A stretch of DNA of 64,000 nucleotides. It comes from Oasisia sp. SBJ-2009 (lineage: Eukaryota > Annelida > Polychaeta > Sabellida > Siboglinidae). Location: NCBI GenBank assembly GCA_964017155.1, contig OZ024862.1, positions 39,394,675 through 39,458,674 on the forward strand. The letters run 5' to 3'. Made by a program: the position numbers and the translations under genes. This document shows, in pieces, positions 1 to 13,060 of the stretch. The notes under the pieces are model-generated. The model was not told the DNA's origin, searched no databases, and was given only the letters and a program-made list of their open reading frames with translations. Position 1 is the first letter of the stretch. The number at the start of each line of letters is the position of its first letter.

Positions 1-192
1 GACCACAATTATTGTTCACTGCCATTCTAATTAGACTAGCTGTGTTTCCAGTGCTGGTCGAGAGCGTTCCATTCATTCAGGATTGCCACGAACGCTCAGT
101 CGCCGGCTCAGAGCGTTTACTCGGGTCACGTGACCACACAAAACGGTGTTTTTAAATGTTATCATCATCTATGATGCATCAATAAATTTCTT

Positions 193-256
<64 letters not shown>

Positions 257-730
257 CCACCGTAATGTATTTCCTTTCAGATCATTTCTACAGTTAAATC
301 ACACATAGCGGAAATTTAATTAAAATTGATGTAGTCTGACGGGACCGTAACCAAGTAGGCGTTTGTTTACATTTACCGCACCGCGCTCATCTAATTTCAT
401 TATTTCTCGCTATACTAAACATATTTCTGCACTAAACACGTATTGACAGTGAAGATATATAATAAACCTTACTGGCGAGATACTTCATCCACAGTGGAAA
501 TGTATGTTCTGTCGAACTCGACGAATTTTCTTCGCCGGGCCGGTTCGGGGGCGCACGGACTGTGTACAATAATTATGGTCATGGTTACACTTCGGCGGAC
601 AGGTGGCGCTGATGGTTGATTTGCACAAACGGCCTATCTAGATCTGCAGAGTGAGACATCCTAGTAACGCTATTAAGATCCTTGACTGCACTTTCTTCGA
701 AAGTCGTAAAACGCCTCTTCTCTATGTATA
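1..730. other. Intergenic DNA with an (AC)n tract
   Basis: No gene is recognised. A dinucleotide (AC)n tract occupies about 193-255. The rest is unique-looking, moderately AT-rich sequence with only short spurious reading frames. Confidence 0.6.
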
Positions 731-1620
731 GCTACTTTCCCACATACACACGACCTTTACAGGACCTCAACACGACCAAACTCGATATTAAGGTCGTGCT
801 TGGTCGTGCAGCATCGTAGCAAATATGTAGATATGTGTTAAGTGAAGGACTGTTATACGCTCGTCATACGACAGTCATACGGCGCATTACGACGATGTAC
901 GTTATTTATACGATGGCAATACGACTTGTATACGATCCGTTACAACTGTGACATGACTTATCACGATGTCAACACGATGGCCATAAGACCTTACAATGTA
1001 TCAATACGACCTATACGAATGGCATACGACTGTCATACGACTGTACAAGACTACTCTTTGGTGACGTGGTCTGATATGTATATAAATGGGATGCAGGTTT
1101 ATATAAAGTTTTCGAGGCGGCATGCTTGTTGTTGATTTGACTTTAATAACACAACAGAAAGTTCAAATATCGCTCATGTGACGGTCGTATGAAAGTCTTG
1201 TTCAGTCGTATGATTGTCGTATGAAGGTCGTATGAAAGTCATATACAGTCGTATTTTAATCGTATGAAGATTGTGTTCAGTCGTATAACTTCTTTCCCAT
1301 GCTTCCTTGAACGACTGAACACGATCTTCATACGATCGCCATACAACTGGACACGATTCAACACGAATACATTCCATCTTCATACGATAGTCATACGCCT
1401 GAGTATAACTAAATTGACTTCTCATGTCGTGTTCTTATTTTTGAACATGCTCAAAAATTAGAGCACCTGTACGATCATCATAAGACCGCGCACGATCACC
1501 AACGATCACATACGACTGACCACGATCATGTTCCCGACCTCATTGCGACTGAGCGCGACTGCCTAGATCTGCTTAAATCGTGCTCGGTCGTGGCCAAGGT
1601 CGTGTATGTGGGAAAGTAGC
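731..1620. mobile_element. Foldback/MITE-like element built of ATACGAC motifs
   Basis: The ends are inverted copies of each other. The left end starts GCTACTTTCCCACATACAC, and the right end, read on the minus strand, starts with the same 19 bases; the similarity continues more weakly to about 45 bp. The interior is filled with short diverged ATACGAC/ATACGAT motifs, mostly direct in the first half (850-1060) and in the complement form (GTCGTAT) at about 1180-1290, then direct again. The element could therefore fold into a long imperfect hairpin. No transposase is encoded and no clear target-site duplication is seen. The 97-residue frame inside it is an artefact of the repeat. Confidence 0.6.
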
Positions 1621-3350
1621 ATTCGACACCCGTCAATATATAGAAAAGGACGCATGCAGTAATCCTGGAAATCTGACTGCTCAAATGAACTGACCGCACA
1701 GCAGGTGAATGTCGAGAAAAAAGTAATTTCTAAAAAAACAAATTACACATTCCCGTCCGGGAAGTGTAACTGTGGCATTGCAGTTCCAAAAAACATTCAC
1801 GATGACAACGAGATATGGACTATGAGCTCTTCAATGCTTGCGTCAATGCGACGGGAACTCGAGGAAGAGAGCGAGAGAAAGACAGACAGAGATACAGGGA
1901 GAGATAGAGAAACAGACAGAGAGAGCGTAAGACAGACAGACAGAGATAGACAGACAGACAGACAGAGAGAAAGGATCAGATCGGGTTTTTATACAATATT
2001 CCCGGGTCGTTTGAGAGAATTGTCTTAAACTTGTTTAATATACAAGCACTGCATTCGTTTGTGAAGGTTAAACAATAGTATACGATGGACACAATAATGA
2101 ACATGGTGGTCAATTACTATGGGCAGAAATATGCGGATCGTACGTATGGGTATAAATATCTACTTCACAAGCGGGTCCGTAATCCTTTGAAATTCAGGCG
2201 TACCATGTCTGGTTTAGAAAACCGCGCCCTCACGCGTTTTGAATCTGAAGTGACACCCTCTCCGCATAGATAATAATAATAATGACTTCATTTACGCCAA
2301 TTTCATCGAACACCAAGCTCAGTGGCGTCACAAGAATAAGGGATTAAGCAAACTCGTAATCGTAAAACATTGCGTGAGTCGTCAATGGATGGATGGATGG
2401 ATGGATGGATGGATGGATGGATGGATGGATGGATGGATGGATGGATGGATGGATGGATGGATGGATGGATGAAGAAGCTAGGAGGCTAAGGAGGATAGGC
2501 ATGCATTCATGAGATAGGTTTTTAGACGTCGGCGGAATGAAACTATTATTAACTTCTAATTTAACACTGGCAAGAAGCGAATTCCACACCGTTGGTGCGG
2601 CAACCGAGAATGCTCAACATGTACAATTCTTGTAGTTGTGAACGTCGCCGCGATCATATTTCAATAGCAATTCCCACTACCCATCTTGTTTTCCGATATG
2701 AGTAAGGGCCGACAGCGAAAATGTAAACATCGCCGCAATTTTCTTTAAATACCCCGCAATTGTTGCCCTTCCTCGCTATTCCGATTTCGCTTCGTGAAGA
2801 CGCTTCGGCTCAGTCCACACAATTTCAAGTGAAAGTTACTTGTAAATTGTATGTATGTAGTCCACTTCTTATATGGCCAACCCTTCAGCAAACCCAAAGT
2901 GACCTTGTAAGGCAGATTGCATCTGATGAGGGGAACCATCGATAATTGCCCCTTTCAAGGCAAACTGGCCGATACTACTGACATACGTTGTCAACATCCG
3001 AGACATCTAACATTGCAACAATACCGTCTATGTGATGTTTTGCCAAGAACGACGAGTGTGTATGTTAGGCCTTCTTGGTTAGCTTTTGACTTGTTAAAGA
3101 TTGCAGTTGTTGACTTGCGATTGGCTGAAGAGGTGAATATTCCTCATCCAACCCTGATCATTGCCCACGTTAGCCAGGTGGCCGCTGGTAAGAGGAGTTT
3201 GTATTAAAAAATGCTATTGGAATGAAAATGTAGCCGTATAATCCGGGTGGTCGGTGGCGAGGGGGCCGTATAAAAAGGCTACTGTATATACGTCAAGTTG
3301 CAGAGTGTATAAAGTAACTGCAAAGTTCAATATGTATACATCGCGCTGTG
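1621..3350. other. Intergenic DNA with a (GGAT)n array
   Basis: No coding gene is recognised. 1850-1975 is purine-rich GACAGA-like sequence. A (GGAT)n tetranucleotide array of about 22 units lies at about 2385-2471. The short frames here show no conserved domain. Confidence 0.55.
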
Positions 3351-3352
3351 TA

Positions 3353-3506
<154 letters not shown>

Positions 3507-3734
3507 ATACACATGGTTATATCAGCGTTTGGCGTGTTTGTCACGATCTTGATGCCCGATGATATTCCCTTGGTCAGCACTTCGAGGTGTGAATACATGC
3601 GGCCGGCCGAAACAATAGACAAGTTTCTGCGCTGATCGAAGCGACACCGATCGCTGCCGCTCCCGTACCTATTGCGTAATTTTGTACCTGTATCAACGCC
3701 GTATTTTTTTGGGGAAATCACCAGTTCATTTTTG

Positions 3735-3990
3735 ATCATCAGGTTCAACTAAGAGGACCCGGGTTGGAATCCTGTGCTGCGGTGTTAAAACCTTGGGCAA
3801 TTTATTTCATTCTACATTGCTCCCGTTCACTCAGCTGTATAAATGAATACCTGGCTATAGACAAGTGATTGATATGTGTGCGAGTAGCCTTCGCGCATTA
3901 TTTGCAGCATATGGCTGCCTTCTTCCCAGAGATGTGTCAGTGTCTGATTGAATAGGACTGCCAGGGAAATAAAGTGTAAAGCGCTTTGAG
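3735..3990 (+). mobile_element. tRNA-derived SINE-like repeat
   Basis: A box-B-like GGTTGGAATCC lies at about 3763. It is followed by a conserved-looking body with TTCACTCAGCTGTATAAATG and TACCTGG, and a 3' end with AAGCGCTTTGAGCA, a layout common in invertebrate tRNA-SINEs. A diverged relative with the same CACTCAGCT motif lies at about 52131-52375. The box A region is not clear, so the 5' end is uncertain. Confidence 0.5.
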
Positions 3991-4329
3991 CAATCTTTAA
4001 TCTAAATTCCAACTGTTCTTCACAGATTTACCCTTACACTATTGCTCTTATTCTGCAATCCAGATTCTTTCCAGCGACTTCAACATATGGCTTAGCAACG
4101 TAGTGCCTCTATATTCTGACACTTAGCCCCGTTCTTTATTCCTTTGTGAACTTCCCGTCTCTTTTGCAGGTGTTCAGTAATTTGTTTTGACGATCATCTT
4201 CCAACTCGCTCAGCCACCACCACCGCCAGCATCTCTACTCGCACTTCACCAATGCCTGTTTACCTTTCCAAATAAGCCTACATGGTAAACCGTAAGAATT
4301 GCCAGGCTTTCATTACCTTCCACCACTGG

Positions 4330-4658
<329 letters not shown>

Positions 4659-4659
4659 C

Positions 4660-5740
4660 GTATTTACATTCATTGCTTACTCTTATTAAAAAACCTACCC
4701 AGCATCGATTATCTGGTTCTATTTTACATTTTATCCCAATAGTAGATAAACATAATGGGAGTAGATGCTTTTTTGCTGTGTCTGTATTACTCTTTGGAAT
4801 AGAAGTGTATGTTCCTTCGATCTAGTATTAGATCAAACGCAGACTGAAACTTTATGCGATTCTTAAATATTTTAAATATCTTGCTTTTACGTTTCTGAAT
4901 TAGTAATGATTTATTAAAATAGATAAAACCCCAATTAATTTACTAAACCGTTAAGTTGCGGTTTGTGTACGTCACAATCAATTGCTGCACGTGACCTTTG
5001 TCAAGCATAACCTTTGCCAACATAATTTATAATGGTAACGTATGGGCGGCATCATATGTGCTATATTAAACTAATCCCATCTTTTATGGACACACCGGTG
5101 ATAGGCAAGAGGTTACGTGACGTGATAATGTTAGATTACGCTGCGTATGCATGCATTTGGTGATTGTTGCAAGTTATCTTTAAATATACTATATGTTTGC
5201 TCTAAAAGCAGTAAGAAACTTGATTTTATCGGTAGTGTCTATGATAATATAAAGTCTTCATCGGAAGGTGGGTGCCGATTAATTCAAAAAGAAATGTGAC
5301 GATGACAACATATATCCATACAACACAATCTCTTACACATAAAAGCACGCGCTCTATTTTCTCTCGTTAATCTCTCCCCTCAGCCTCCCCTCTCTCCCTC
5401 TCCTTCCTTCGTCCCTCTCCTTCCCTCCCTCCACCCCTCACTGCATAATCAGAATAATGTTTGTTAGTGCTAATATCACCCATCTATCTAATCCCGTATA
5501 TAGAATACCATTATAAAGAAGTAGTGCATTGGTGATTTGGCGCAGCAGCACCTCGACTTTCGATTGAATTACCTGTGAACATTCTTGCATCCGGGACATT
5601 ATGTATGCTTAGAAAGTGTTTAAAAACATATCTTTTTATTAGACATTTCAATTAATTCAAATTGTTTTGAAATGACGGACATTGCTTTAGAATTTATTTT
5701 TAGTGTCATACACGTTTCAATCAGTGTTTATGTTTTAGAT
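4660..5740. other. AT-rich intergenic DNA, nothing recognised
   Basis: No gene or repeat family is recognised, apart from a CT-rich patch at about 5365-5440. Confidence 0.5.
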
Positions 5741-5950
5741 TAATTTATAAATTTATATAAATATATATTTACGTACACAGTTTTAGTAATGGTTTTTATT
5801 TTAATTTGATATATATATATATATATAATTAACATACCAAGTTTTAGTACTATACATCTTAAAAGCAGTGCTTAATTTATTTTATATTAATTTATATAAT
5901 TGACATACAAAGGGGTTTACTAGTACATCTTAAAACCAAACAATTAATGA
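5740..5950. repeat. Degenerate AT-rich repeat copies beside the LTR
   Basis: The motifs GTTTTAGTA, TTAATTTATATAA and ACATCTTAAAA recur two or three times with imperfect spacing. Similar AT-rich sequence (AATTAATTTATATAATT) also lies on the other side of the Gypsy element at about 9114. Confidence 0.4.
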
Positions 5951-5952
5951 CT

Positions 5953-6282
5953 TGTAAGCTAGTCGAACGACGGTCTTTTGGTATTCAATACGTTTATTGA
6001 GAAAGAATACGCTCCCAGAGGGCGGCACGCTCCTGTAACTCTAATAACTCGCTCTCGCACCACTTGGCAGAGCCGGCGCCTATTTCTGGCTAGCCCGCTT
6101 ACCAGGCCGCTGGTTATATACTGGGTTACTGGGTACAAGTGTTGACCGGTCGCTAGATGTAGTTGTTGACCAGTCGCTGGCCCAGGACAAACTGCGCCTC
6201 AGCAGTTGTCCAGCTCGACCAGCTGGGCGTGGCCTTATACTACAGGGCCCTCTGGCGACTATCAGTATCCACCAGGGTTACA
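5953..6282 (-). repeat. 3' LTR of the Gypsy element
   Basis: Read on the minus strand, the LTR starts TGTAACCC directly after a G-rich tract (TTGGGGGACA, 6283-6292) and ends GCTTACA at 5953, giving TG...CA ends and a length of about 330 bp. A polyadenylation signal AATAAA lies at 5993-5998 (minus). Only one LTR copy is recognisable, so the left boundary is inferred from the TG/CA rule. Confidence 0.65.
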
Positions 6283-6354
6283 TGTCCCCCAACTTAACAA
6301 TTTAGCCGACCGCGGCTAATGAATAGAACTTAAATTGAAACCTTATAGGTGAAA

Positions 6355-8007
6355 TTAGTTATCTAATACTGATCTCGGTTCTCTATGTGGGTTACTGTGA
6401 TAACCCGCATTACGTCTCGTTGACCGACGTAGAGGTGGAGCCGGAGGGTTAACTGCCTCGCTATTGTTCGGGTGAGACGTAATTGTCACTTCGTACAATG
6501 GGACTGTTACCTCACTCTCATGGCCTAATCTACTCTGCCTGTTCACTGTCTCAGGAACACAAACCCGCAAGTCTTTACGATTAATCACGCGTTTCTTATG
6601 TCCCCTCTCGGGTACGACAACGTAAGTGTCCTCCATCTGTTCCGACACTACATACACTGTCGGGTCCCAGGCATCCCCAATTTTGTTACGTCTTTTCACC
6701 CTATTGCGTAAGTGTACATGGTCTCCAATTTGCAGTGTATCTTCCCTTGTACGCCTGTCATAAGTCGCCTTTCGATTTGCTCTGTCTAACTCCAGTTGTT
6801 CCGTCGCTTTAGCATATGCGCTTTTCAACTTAGATTGATGGTAATCAACCCAGTTCATATTGGTCCCACGAACCGTTTGAGACTGGAGTGTCTCATCGTT
6901 TTGCAATCTGATATCGATTGGCAAGCGTGGAACACGACCGAACATCAAGTAGAAAGGACTAAATCCCGTGGCAGCATGAGGTGTTACATTGTACGCATAG
7001 GTAAGTTCCGGTAGGTGGTCTGGCCACTTGGACTTCTGAGCTGGTGTCAGAGTGCGTAACAATCCGTGCATTGTCCGATTATATCTTTCGCACTGCCCGT
7101 TTCCCATGGGGTGATATGGCGTTGTACGTGATTTGTCGACAGCGTAGATCTTGTATAACTCCGTGACGATTTTAGCATCAAAACATCTTCCTTGGTCTGA
7201 GTGTATCCGGAAGGGCACTCCGTAGCGCAGAAACCATTCACGTACTAGTGCTTTGGCCACTGTCTGAGCTGTTTGGTTTCTAGTCGGCACTGTTATTGTG
7301 AATTTACTGTACACATCGGTCATGACCAGTACATTCTCAATTCCGTTACTAGCGGGTTCGAGTATCGTGAAGTCAATTGCTACTACTTCTAACGGTTCCT
7401 TGGCGACAATGCTATGCATAGGAGTCCGTACTTTAAAATGTGGCATCTTTGCTAAATTACAATGTTCACACTTGGCAATCCAATTATGGATGTCTGAGCG
7501 TAAATTCGGCCAATAGAACCTTGCCCGCACTAATTTCTCGACCCTATCTATGCCTTGATGTCCCATCCGATCATGTAATTCCTCTAATACTTCCTTCCTC
7601 ATGGAACTTGGAAGCAACAACTGGTTTACTGTGTCTCCACTCGTGGGATCTGTCATTGTTCTGCACAATCGGCCAGAACAGATATGTAGGCGGTTCCATT
7701 GTAATAGCAGTTTCGCTACTGCTGGCTGTTCTTTCCGTCTCTCTCCACGTGTCGCGTTTCGACCTCGGTCGATGTAATGCCAGATTCGGCCCAACACTGG
7801 ATCAGTCCGTTGTGCTTCCTGGATCTCGTCCGTCCTAAAACTAGGTAGGACCGGTGACTCTACATTTTCCAGTATGTCGCGTCTTTGAGCAGTGGTGGCT
7901 CGGACCGTTCCTTTGAGTAACTTCTGGCGTAAGTCGCACGGCAAAACCGTTACTTGCTGGATATCCGCTATCTCTTCTTCTCCGATGACTGACCTCCGTC
8001 GTTGCAA
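6355..8007 (-). pseudogene. Gypsy pol remnant: integrase
   Basis: 550-residue open frame. The zinc-binding HHCC region uses H145, H150, C180 and C183. The catalytic triad is intact: D212 (AIDFT), D271 (HSDQG) and E307 (CERYN), with 35 residues between D271 and E307 as in retroviral-type integrases. A C-terminal region with HLRNRVKRRNKIGDAWD follows (GPY/F-type position). The enzyme would insert the cDNA into the genome. The frame has no ATG at its start and continues from deleted pol sequence, so it would need a fusion or frameshift from gag to be made. The open frame suggests a fairly recent copy. Confidence 0.88.
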
Positions 8008-9055
8008 TCGGGTGTGATTTCCCGCTCAGACCATCACCCGATGCATTAAGTCGCCCGGGACGATACCTAGGATGTCCTACCTGGCTACACTGCATTGCAT
8101 TAGTCGCTGTGCTACCTTTCGACTGACCCCTGTATTCGCGATTTGTTGATCGTTCCCCATTACGCCACCTGTCACTAGAGCGCTTCCAGCACCTCGCGAA
8201 GGTGTGACCCCTTCGGCTACAGTACTCACAACACACCGCGCCTCCGCTGCGTGGCTCCGGTTTGTCAGGGTTCACCACACCCACTGGCGCCTGTTGTTGT
8301 AATCGTAACAAAGAAACAAATTCCGACTGAGTTGTTGCAAGTAGTTCTAATTGTGCTGCGATTCGGTCCAGTGGACTAGGTTCGCCTCGGGTATGGTGAG
8401 GCTCCTGAATTCCCCGGACACATGCATTCTCATGAGAACTACCCATTCCGTCTTCCTCGAGACGAATAGCTTCGGTTCTCAAGGCGCTAAATGAAATGGT
8501 CGATTGACCTCTTACCAATCGTTTCATCTCTCTCTTTATGTGGACATCCACCAGGTTCTCGCAGAACACGTCAATTACCATTTCGTTCTTACTCTGCCAT
8601 TTATCAGATATACCTTCAGAGATTTCTAACAGGGCCCGAGAGAATTCCCTAACACTTTCCCTGTTTCTCTGTCTTCTATCATACAACTCCCTCTTTAGTT
8701 GAGCATTACTACGGTTTTCCCCAAAGGTAGACAAAAGTAATGTGAACACCTTATCTACAGAGTCCTTTTCTTCCTCGGGCGCATACCTGACTTCTTCACG
8801 GGCAGGTCCTTCAAGATGTCCGATCAGGAAAGGTAACTTCTCGACCGCTGGGACGGAACGCAACCGATTTCGGGCGTCTTCCATCCAGTCGTGTAATTCA
8901 CAGGCTCGCCCCGAAAATGCCCGGAGAGTTCGGGTTGGAGGAGCAGCTACCGTGACGTTGGTGGACTCCTGGTTGCGCTTCAGGGTTTCCACCATCTCTT
9001 CCAGACGAGCCAGTTTGTCTTCCTCCATCATCCGGTCTTCTCGTGCTGTCGCCAT
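7841..9055 (-). pseudogene. Gypsy gag remnant with zinc knuckle
   Basis: The likely start is the ATG at 9055 (MATAREDRMM), 32 bp after the primer-binding site; frames extending upstream run into that site. It has a coiled-coil-like N-terminus, then a retrotransposon gag body (ELHDWMEDARNRL ... FGENRSNAQLKRELYDRRQR), then one CX2CX4HX4C zinc knuckle (CEYCSRRGHTFARC, about 8190-8232). It would form the virus-like particle and bind RNA. Past the knuckle the frame runs into rearranged pol sequence and overlaps the integrase frame for about 170 bp, so the natural C-terminus and the gag-pol junction are lost. Confidence 0.8.
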
Positions 9056-9086
9056 TCTTCGTCGGCTCCCCTGGGAGCTTCCGTCG

Positions 9087-9108
9087 TCGAATCCCACTTC
9101 TGACACCA
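9087..9108 (-). promoter_or_regulatory. Primer-binding site, complementary to tRNA-Leu 3' end
   Basis: The plus strand here reads TCGAATCCCACTTCTGACA followed by CCA: the T-loop, acceptor stem and CCA end of an animal tRNA-Leu (CAA-type). This is where minus-strand cDNA synthesis would start. It fixes the 5' side of the element. Confidence 0.75.
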
Positions 9109-9110
9109 CT

Positions 9111-12100
9111 TGTAATTAATTTATATAATTTAAATTTATATTTATTAATATACATTCAGTATACCTTTTGTGCAGCGTATTGATCCGCTATGCGGGAATT
9201 AGCGCTATATAAAACCTTTACTATTATTATTATTATTTAATCCGTCCAATGTCCATTTTTAGCAAATAGATGAATGAAATGCAGAAATGAGTAGCGCTGC
9301 AATTCTTTTTCGTTCTGATGCACAATGTATCAGAGTGAACAAGTTTGTGTGTTGTATCACTTTATCTGTCTCCCCTCTGATTTACCTCTCCCCATCCCTT
9401 CCTTTAAAAATACTCAACATTTTCTCCCTTCCTCCCTGCTTGGCGGCCCCTCGGCCTCTCCTTCTCCCACTCCCTCATTTTCTTTATCCTCTGCTATTTC
9501 CCTTCTCACTGTTCCTCTACACCCCTCTTCCTCCATACTTTCATCCACCAAGCCTTTTCAACCATCCCGTCATTCTAACTAAGCCGCAATTCGGTACGGT
9601 CGTGGGTAATTGCACATTCGACAAGAAGAGCGAAGTTACTTGTGCTATTCAAGGCAAACTTGTTTTGTCCGTGTGTAATACCTGTCATGTTTCATTGTCA
9701 GTTTAACACAGACAATGCAATGCTTCACTGCCGTGGACATTCTTAGACTGACGTGCGGCCTCCGACAATGGTATGCTCTTGGTCCCGCGAAAGAACGCAC
9801 TGATTGACAACGTATAATTAGCAGCCTCTTTCGCGTTGAACATGACAGCTGCTACAAACAAATGACTTAAGCGTTCGATCGAAAGCATGGATTTGTCGAA
9901 ATGCAGTTGTAGTCGAAATGCAGTTCTCCCGGTTTTCAGTACAAGACCAACGTCACGTGTTGATGGATGTTTCGTGTGCGGTCGGGTGCAGCGTATCGCA
10001 TGCTATTCGGCAAACAATGTGACGCTCTACGTGGTTTGACAGTTGGTCTTGAAGTTTGGCAGTCATCAGACTTTGGGATATACAACTAGACGCCGAAAAA
10101 GAGAGCGACGATTGCTACAGGCAATTGCTTTAAGGTAGGCTGTGTATGTAATGTTGTTGTGTTATTTAGAACGGCAACTGTTGGTAGTACATTGCCATGT
10201 GGCACAGTGTCGACATTCTGTATTGCTAACTTGCATAGTCAAACCTGCAACGCATTACGGAAGACAAACATCATCATCATTATACATAACTCTTAGCGTT
10301 GTTCTACTGTGAATATAATTACACAGATAATCCATTTCTCATTAATCAAAACATTATTTGGCAACATATTTGATATGTAATGAATGGATCCACTTGCTGA
10401 TTTGCGTCGAAATAAATCGTAGGTAAGCACTGTATTTATTTATACAATAAAATAACAAATAACTAATGTTTTAATCCACCTCGGTTTATTATCTTAAATT
10501 ATGAATTCATTTAAAAATAATGTCTTGTTTAATTTTATGAAGGAAAAAACGACGGCGATGTGTGCGCCATATTGTTGCCAAACGTCCGCTTCCGCTTCCG
10601 AACCATGAGTCTGCATAAATCAACATTAATAATTATAGTTATGCATGTTAACATATTTGATGTACCATATGATATAGTATGACATATAAGCGAAGTTGTA
10701 ATGTAATGCTACAACATAAATAACGTCATATATATCAGCTTACGTGTCTTACAAGGTGACACCACAATTTCGACAGCTAAGGCTCGACATGGGTTTATAA
10801 GCAAACAAAATGGCTACCTTCATTGCAACTGAGTGTTCCGACCGCACGTGGCGGAAGGGGTTACCAGTGACGCTCATCCTATGGAGGTCACAACCGGTGT
10901 GGCGAACCGGGGTTTGGGCCAGGTAATTTCCCTCCCATAGGAACACTTCCGGCGGAAGTCGGTCAGTTGTGAGGGAGTAAGGATTGTGACCAACCGTGCC
11001 AGGGAACGTTATGAGGAGCAACCGATGAGGTATCTCTGGCCGAACTAGTTACATTAGATTGTACTACAGGCTATGTACACAGTGTCTCCCACTTCCTCAT
11101 TCCCTCTTTTTGTTCTTTTTCAAAGTTTTTCTTTAAAACAGTAAATTTGTGACATTGACATTGACTGTTATTTTCAAGGTATTAAGAAAAATATTAATTT
11201 CACTAAATTCAAGGCTTTTAATGTTTAACTTTAAAACACATTTAGTTTTGTTTTAATTGTACACAACATCTCAGCTTCACGACAAGCTTTAGTTAATTTT
11301 TTCCATGTACGGAAAACTATATTATTGAAAGTTACACAAATGCTGGAACTATTTTAAATTGTGAAAGATTTAATAGCAAGCATTAAATCATAACTATTTT
11401 ACTCATAGTAAATAGCTCAGATGCAATCATTTTTACTATTTAAATATACTGCTATGTCTTTAATCGTCAATAACTAATTAAATGCAACTATGATATGTTA
11501 ACAATAATACGTTCAATGTGTGTATAAATAAATAACTGCGATCATTCAATGTTAAGATACTTGTTAACATTTGTTTGCGTTTATTTATACATGTATATGT
11601 TATGTACTATAACCTTTGGTTATACACTTTTCCATGAGATATTCATTCACGTTAAATTAACATTTTTCTTAATACTTAAGAAACATAGTAAATAGAAATA
11701 CTACTACCCAATCAGTATAATCGCGTACATACATCACCACACTTTCATACCTGTACACAACATGTGGTAAAGTACCTGCATCAATAAAACAACTATTAAA
11801 AAATTATGACATTATCAAACATATCTTGAACTTACACATTTTCCTTTTTATTATATAAAACGTAGGATTGTACATACATTCATAATTATTAGACACACAT
11901 AGACAAATAGATTGCACATACACACGCTCACACACCTAACGGAACTTTATTGAAGATAACGATCTTGAGAATATGTTGGATATTGTTAGACGATGCAAAA
12001 TGTTCTGGTTTAATAACCATCACTAAACAATCATGCTTGTAGGACACAATTATACTCGTTTTGTCATTTTTCTGGCAAAAACATTCTTTTAAATTGGCTC

Positions 12101-12490
12101 TTGGGCAGCCTTAGTGCCGCGATATGAAGTGCTAAAACCCACAATTAGCAGTCTTGTCCAGAAAAAGGTTGTGCATGCTTTTACAGATCGTGTACTATTA
12201 ATTTGTATCCCTATCAGACCATGTATATTCATTTTTTAACAATACAGTTGTGAATGGTTGCAGTTAGAACACTGTGTTTTAATGCAAAAGCACTGTCAAA
12301 TGTTTCTCTAAACCATTTTGTTCACTTGCACAGTTTAGGGTAATAGCGCTTCAGTGTTGTGTGTGGCAGGTTCATACCCTGCTGGTGTTCCTAATGCAAA
12401 CACTACATGTTGTGTGCACACACATTTATTCCATATCATACATTTAGCTGGTTTTGAGATATTTTTAAAATGCATTAAACTAATTATATC
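9111..12490. other. Intergenic DNA, no gene recognised
   Basis: AT-rich with short frames only. 9200-9240 has a GCGCTATATAAAA motif followed by (ATT)n, typical of SINE/LINE 3' tails. A somewhat GC-richer block at about 10760-11040 holds a 90-residue frame without recognisable domains. Beyond 11050 the DNA is very AT-rich. Confidence 0.5.

Positions 12491-12494
<4 letters not shown>

Positions 12495-12543
<49 letters not shown>
12495..12543. repeat. (AT)n microsatellite
   Basis: About 50 bp of uninterrupted AT dinucleotides. Confidence 0.95.
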
Positions 12544-12546
<3 letters not shown>

Positions 12547-12639
12547 CAGAGAGACAGAGAGAGGTGGTGTCCACACAAAAAGTGAGTAAATTGTATGAGC
12601 ATGGCTGAAGAGAGAGCAAAACAGTGAGAGAGGGGGGGG

Positions 12640-13060
12640 GGGCACCAGTGAATGATGACTGAGATGGTCCCTAATAGTCACCAGTCCATCAGAGAATTAT
12701 GATTGAGATGGTCCCTAAGAGTCGTCAGGGCACCAGTGAATGATGACTGAGATGGTCCCTAATAGTCACCAGTCCATCAGAGAATGATGATTGAGATGGT
12801 CCCTAAGAGAATCAGAGCATCAGAGAATGATGACTGAGACAGTCCCTAACATTCACCAGTGCATCAGAGAATGATGATCAACACAATCCCTAAGAATCAT
12901 CAGCCCAGTACTAGAGAATGATGATCGAGATGGTTCCTAAGAGTTACTAGTGCACCAGAGAATGATGAGACGGTCCCTATTTGTAATCTGTGCACCAGAC
13001 AGTGAAATCATTGACAGGGTCCCTAAGAGTGTCCAGGATACATTCAGTCCGTCAGACAGC
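12640..13060. repeat. Diverged 40-47-bp minisatellite
   Basis: About nine degenerate units share the core GAATGATGA.TGAGATGGTC CCTAA, alternating with CACCAG or CCATCAG. Units from about 12700 onward form a pair-wise higher-order pattern (two alternating unit types). Confidence 0.75.

Larger units (their letters stand above)
5953..9108 (-). mobile_element. Ty3/Gypsy LTR retrotransposon relic, internally deleted
   Basis: On the minus strand the order is primer-binding site (9087-9108), gag with a zinc knuckle, a short remnant of the RNase H end, integrase, purine-rich tract and 3' LTR. Protease, reverse transcriptase and most of RNase H are missing: only about 130 bp separate the zinc knuckle from an NA..DGLS remnant (about 8026-8050) that resembles the NADALSR-type end of RNase H. 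No 5' LTR matching the 3' LTR is seen beyond 9110. The copy is non-autonomous and decayed. No envelope gene is present. Confidence 0.85.

Noticed and set aside
842..1135. 97-residue frame as a small gene
   Set aside because: It lies inside the foldback element and its composition follows the ATACGAC motif.
10749..11021. 90-residue frame in a GC-richer block
   Set aside because: No domain or splice-supported extension seen.
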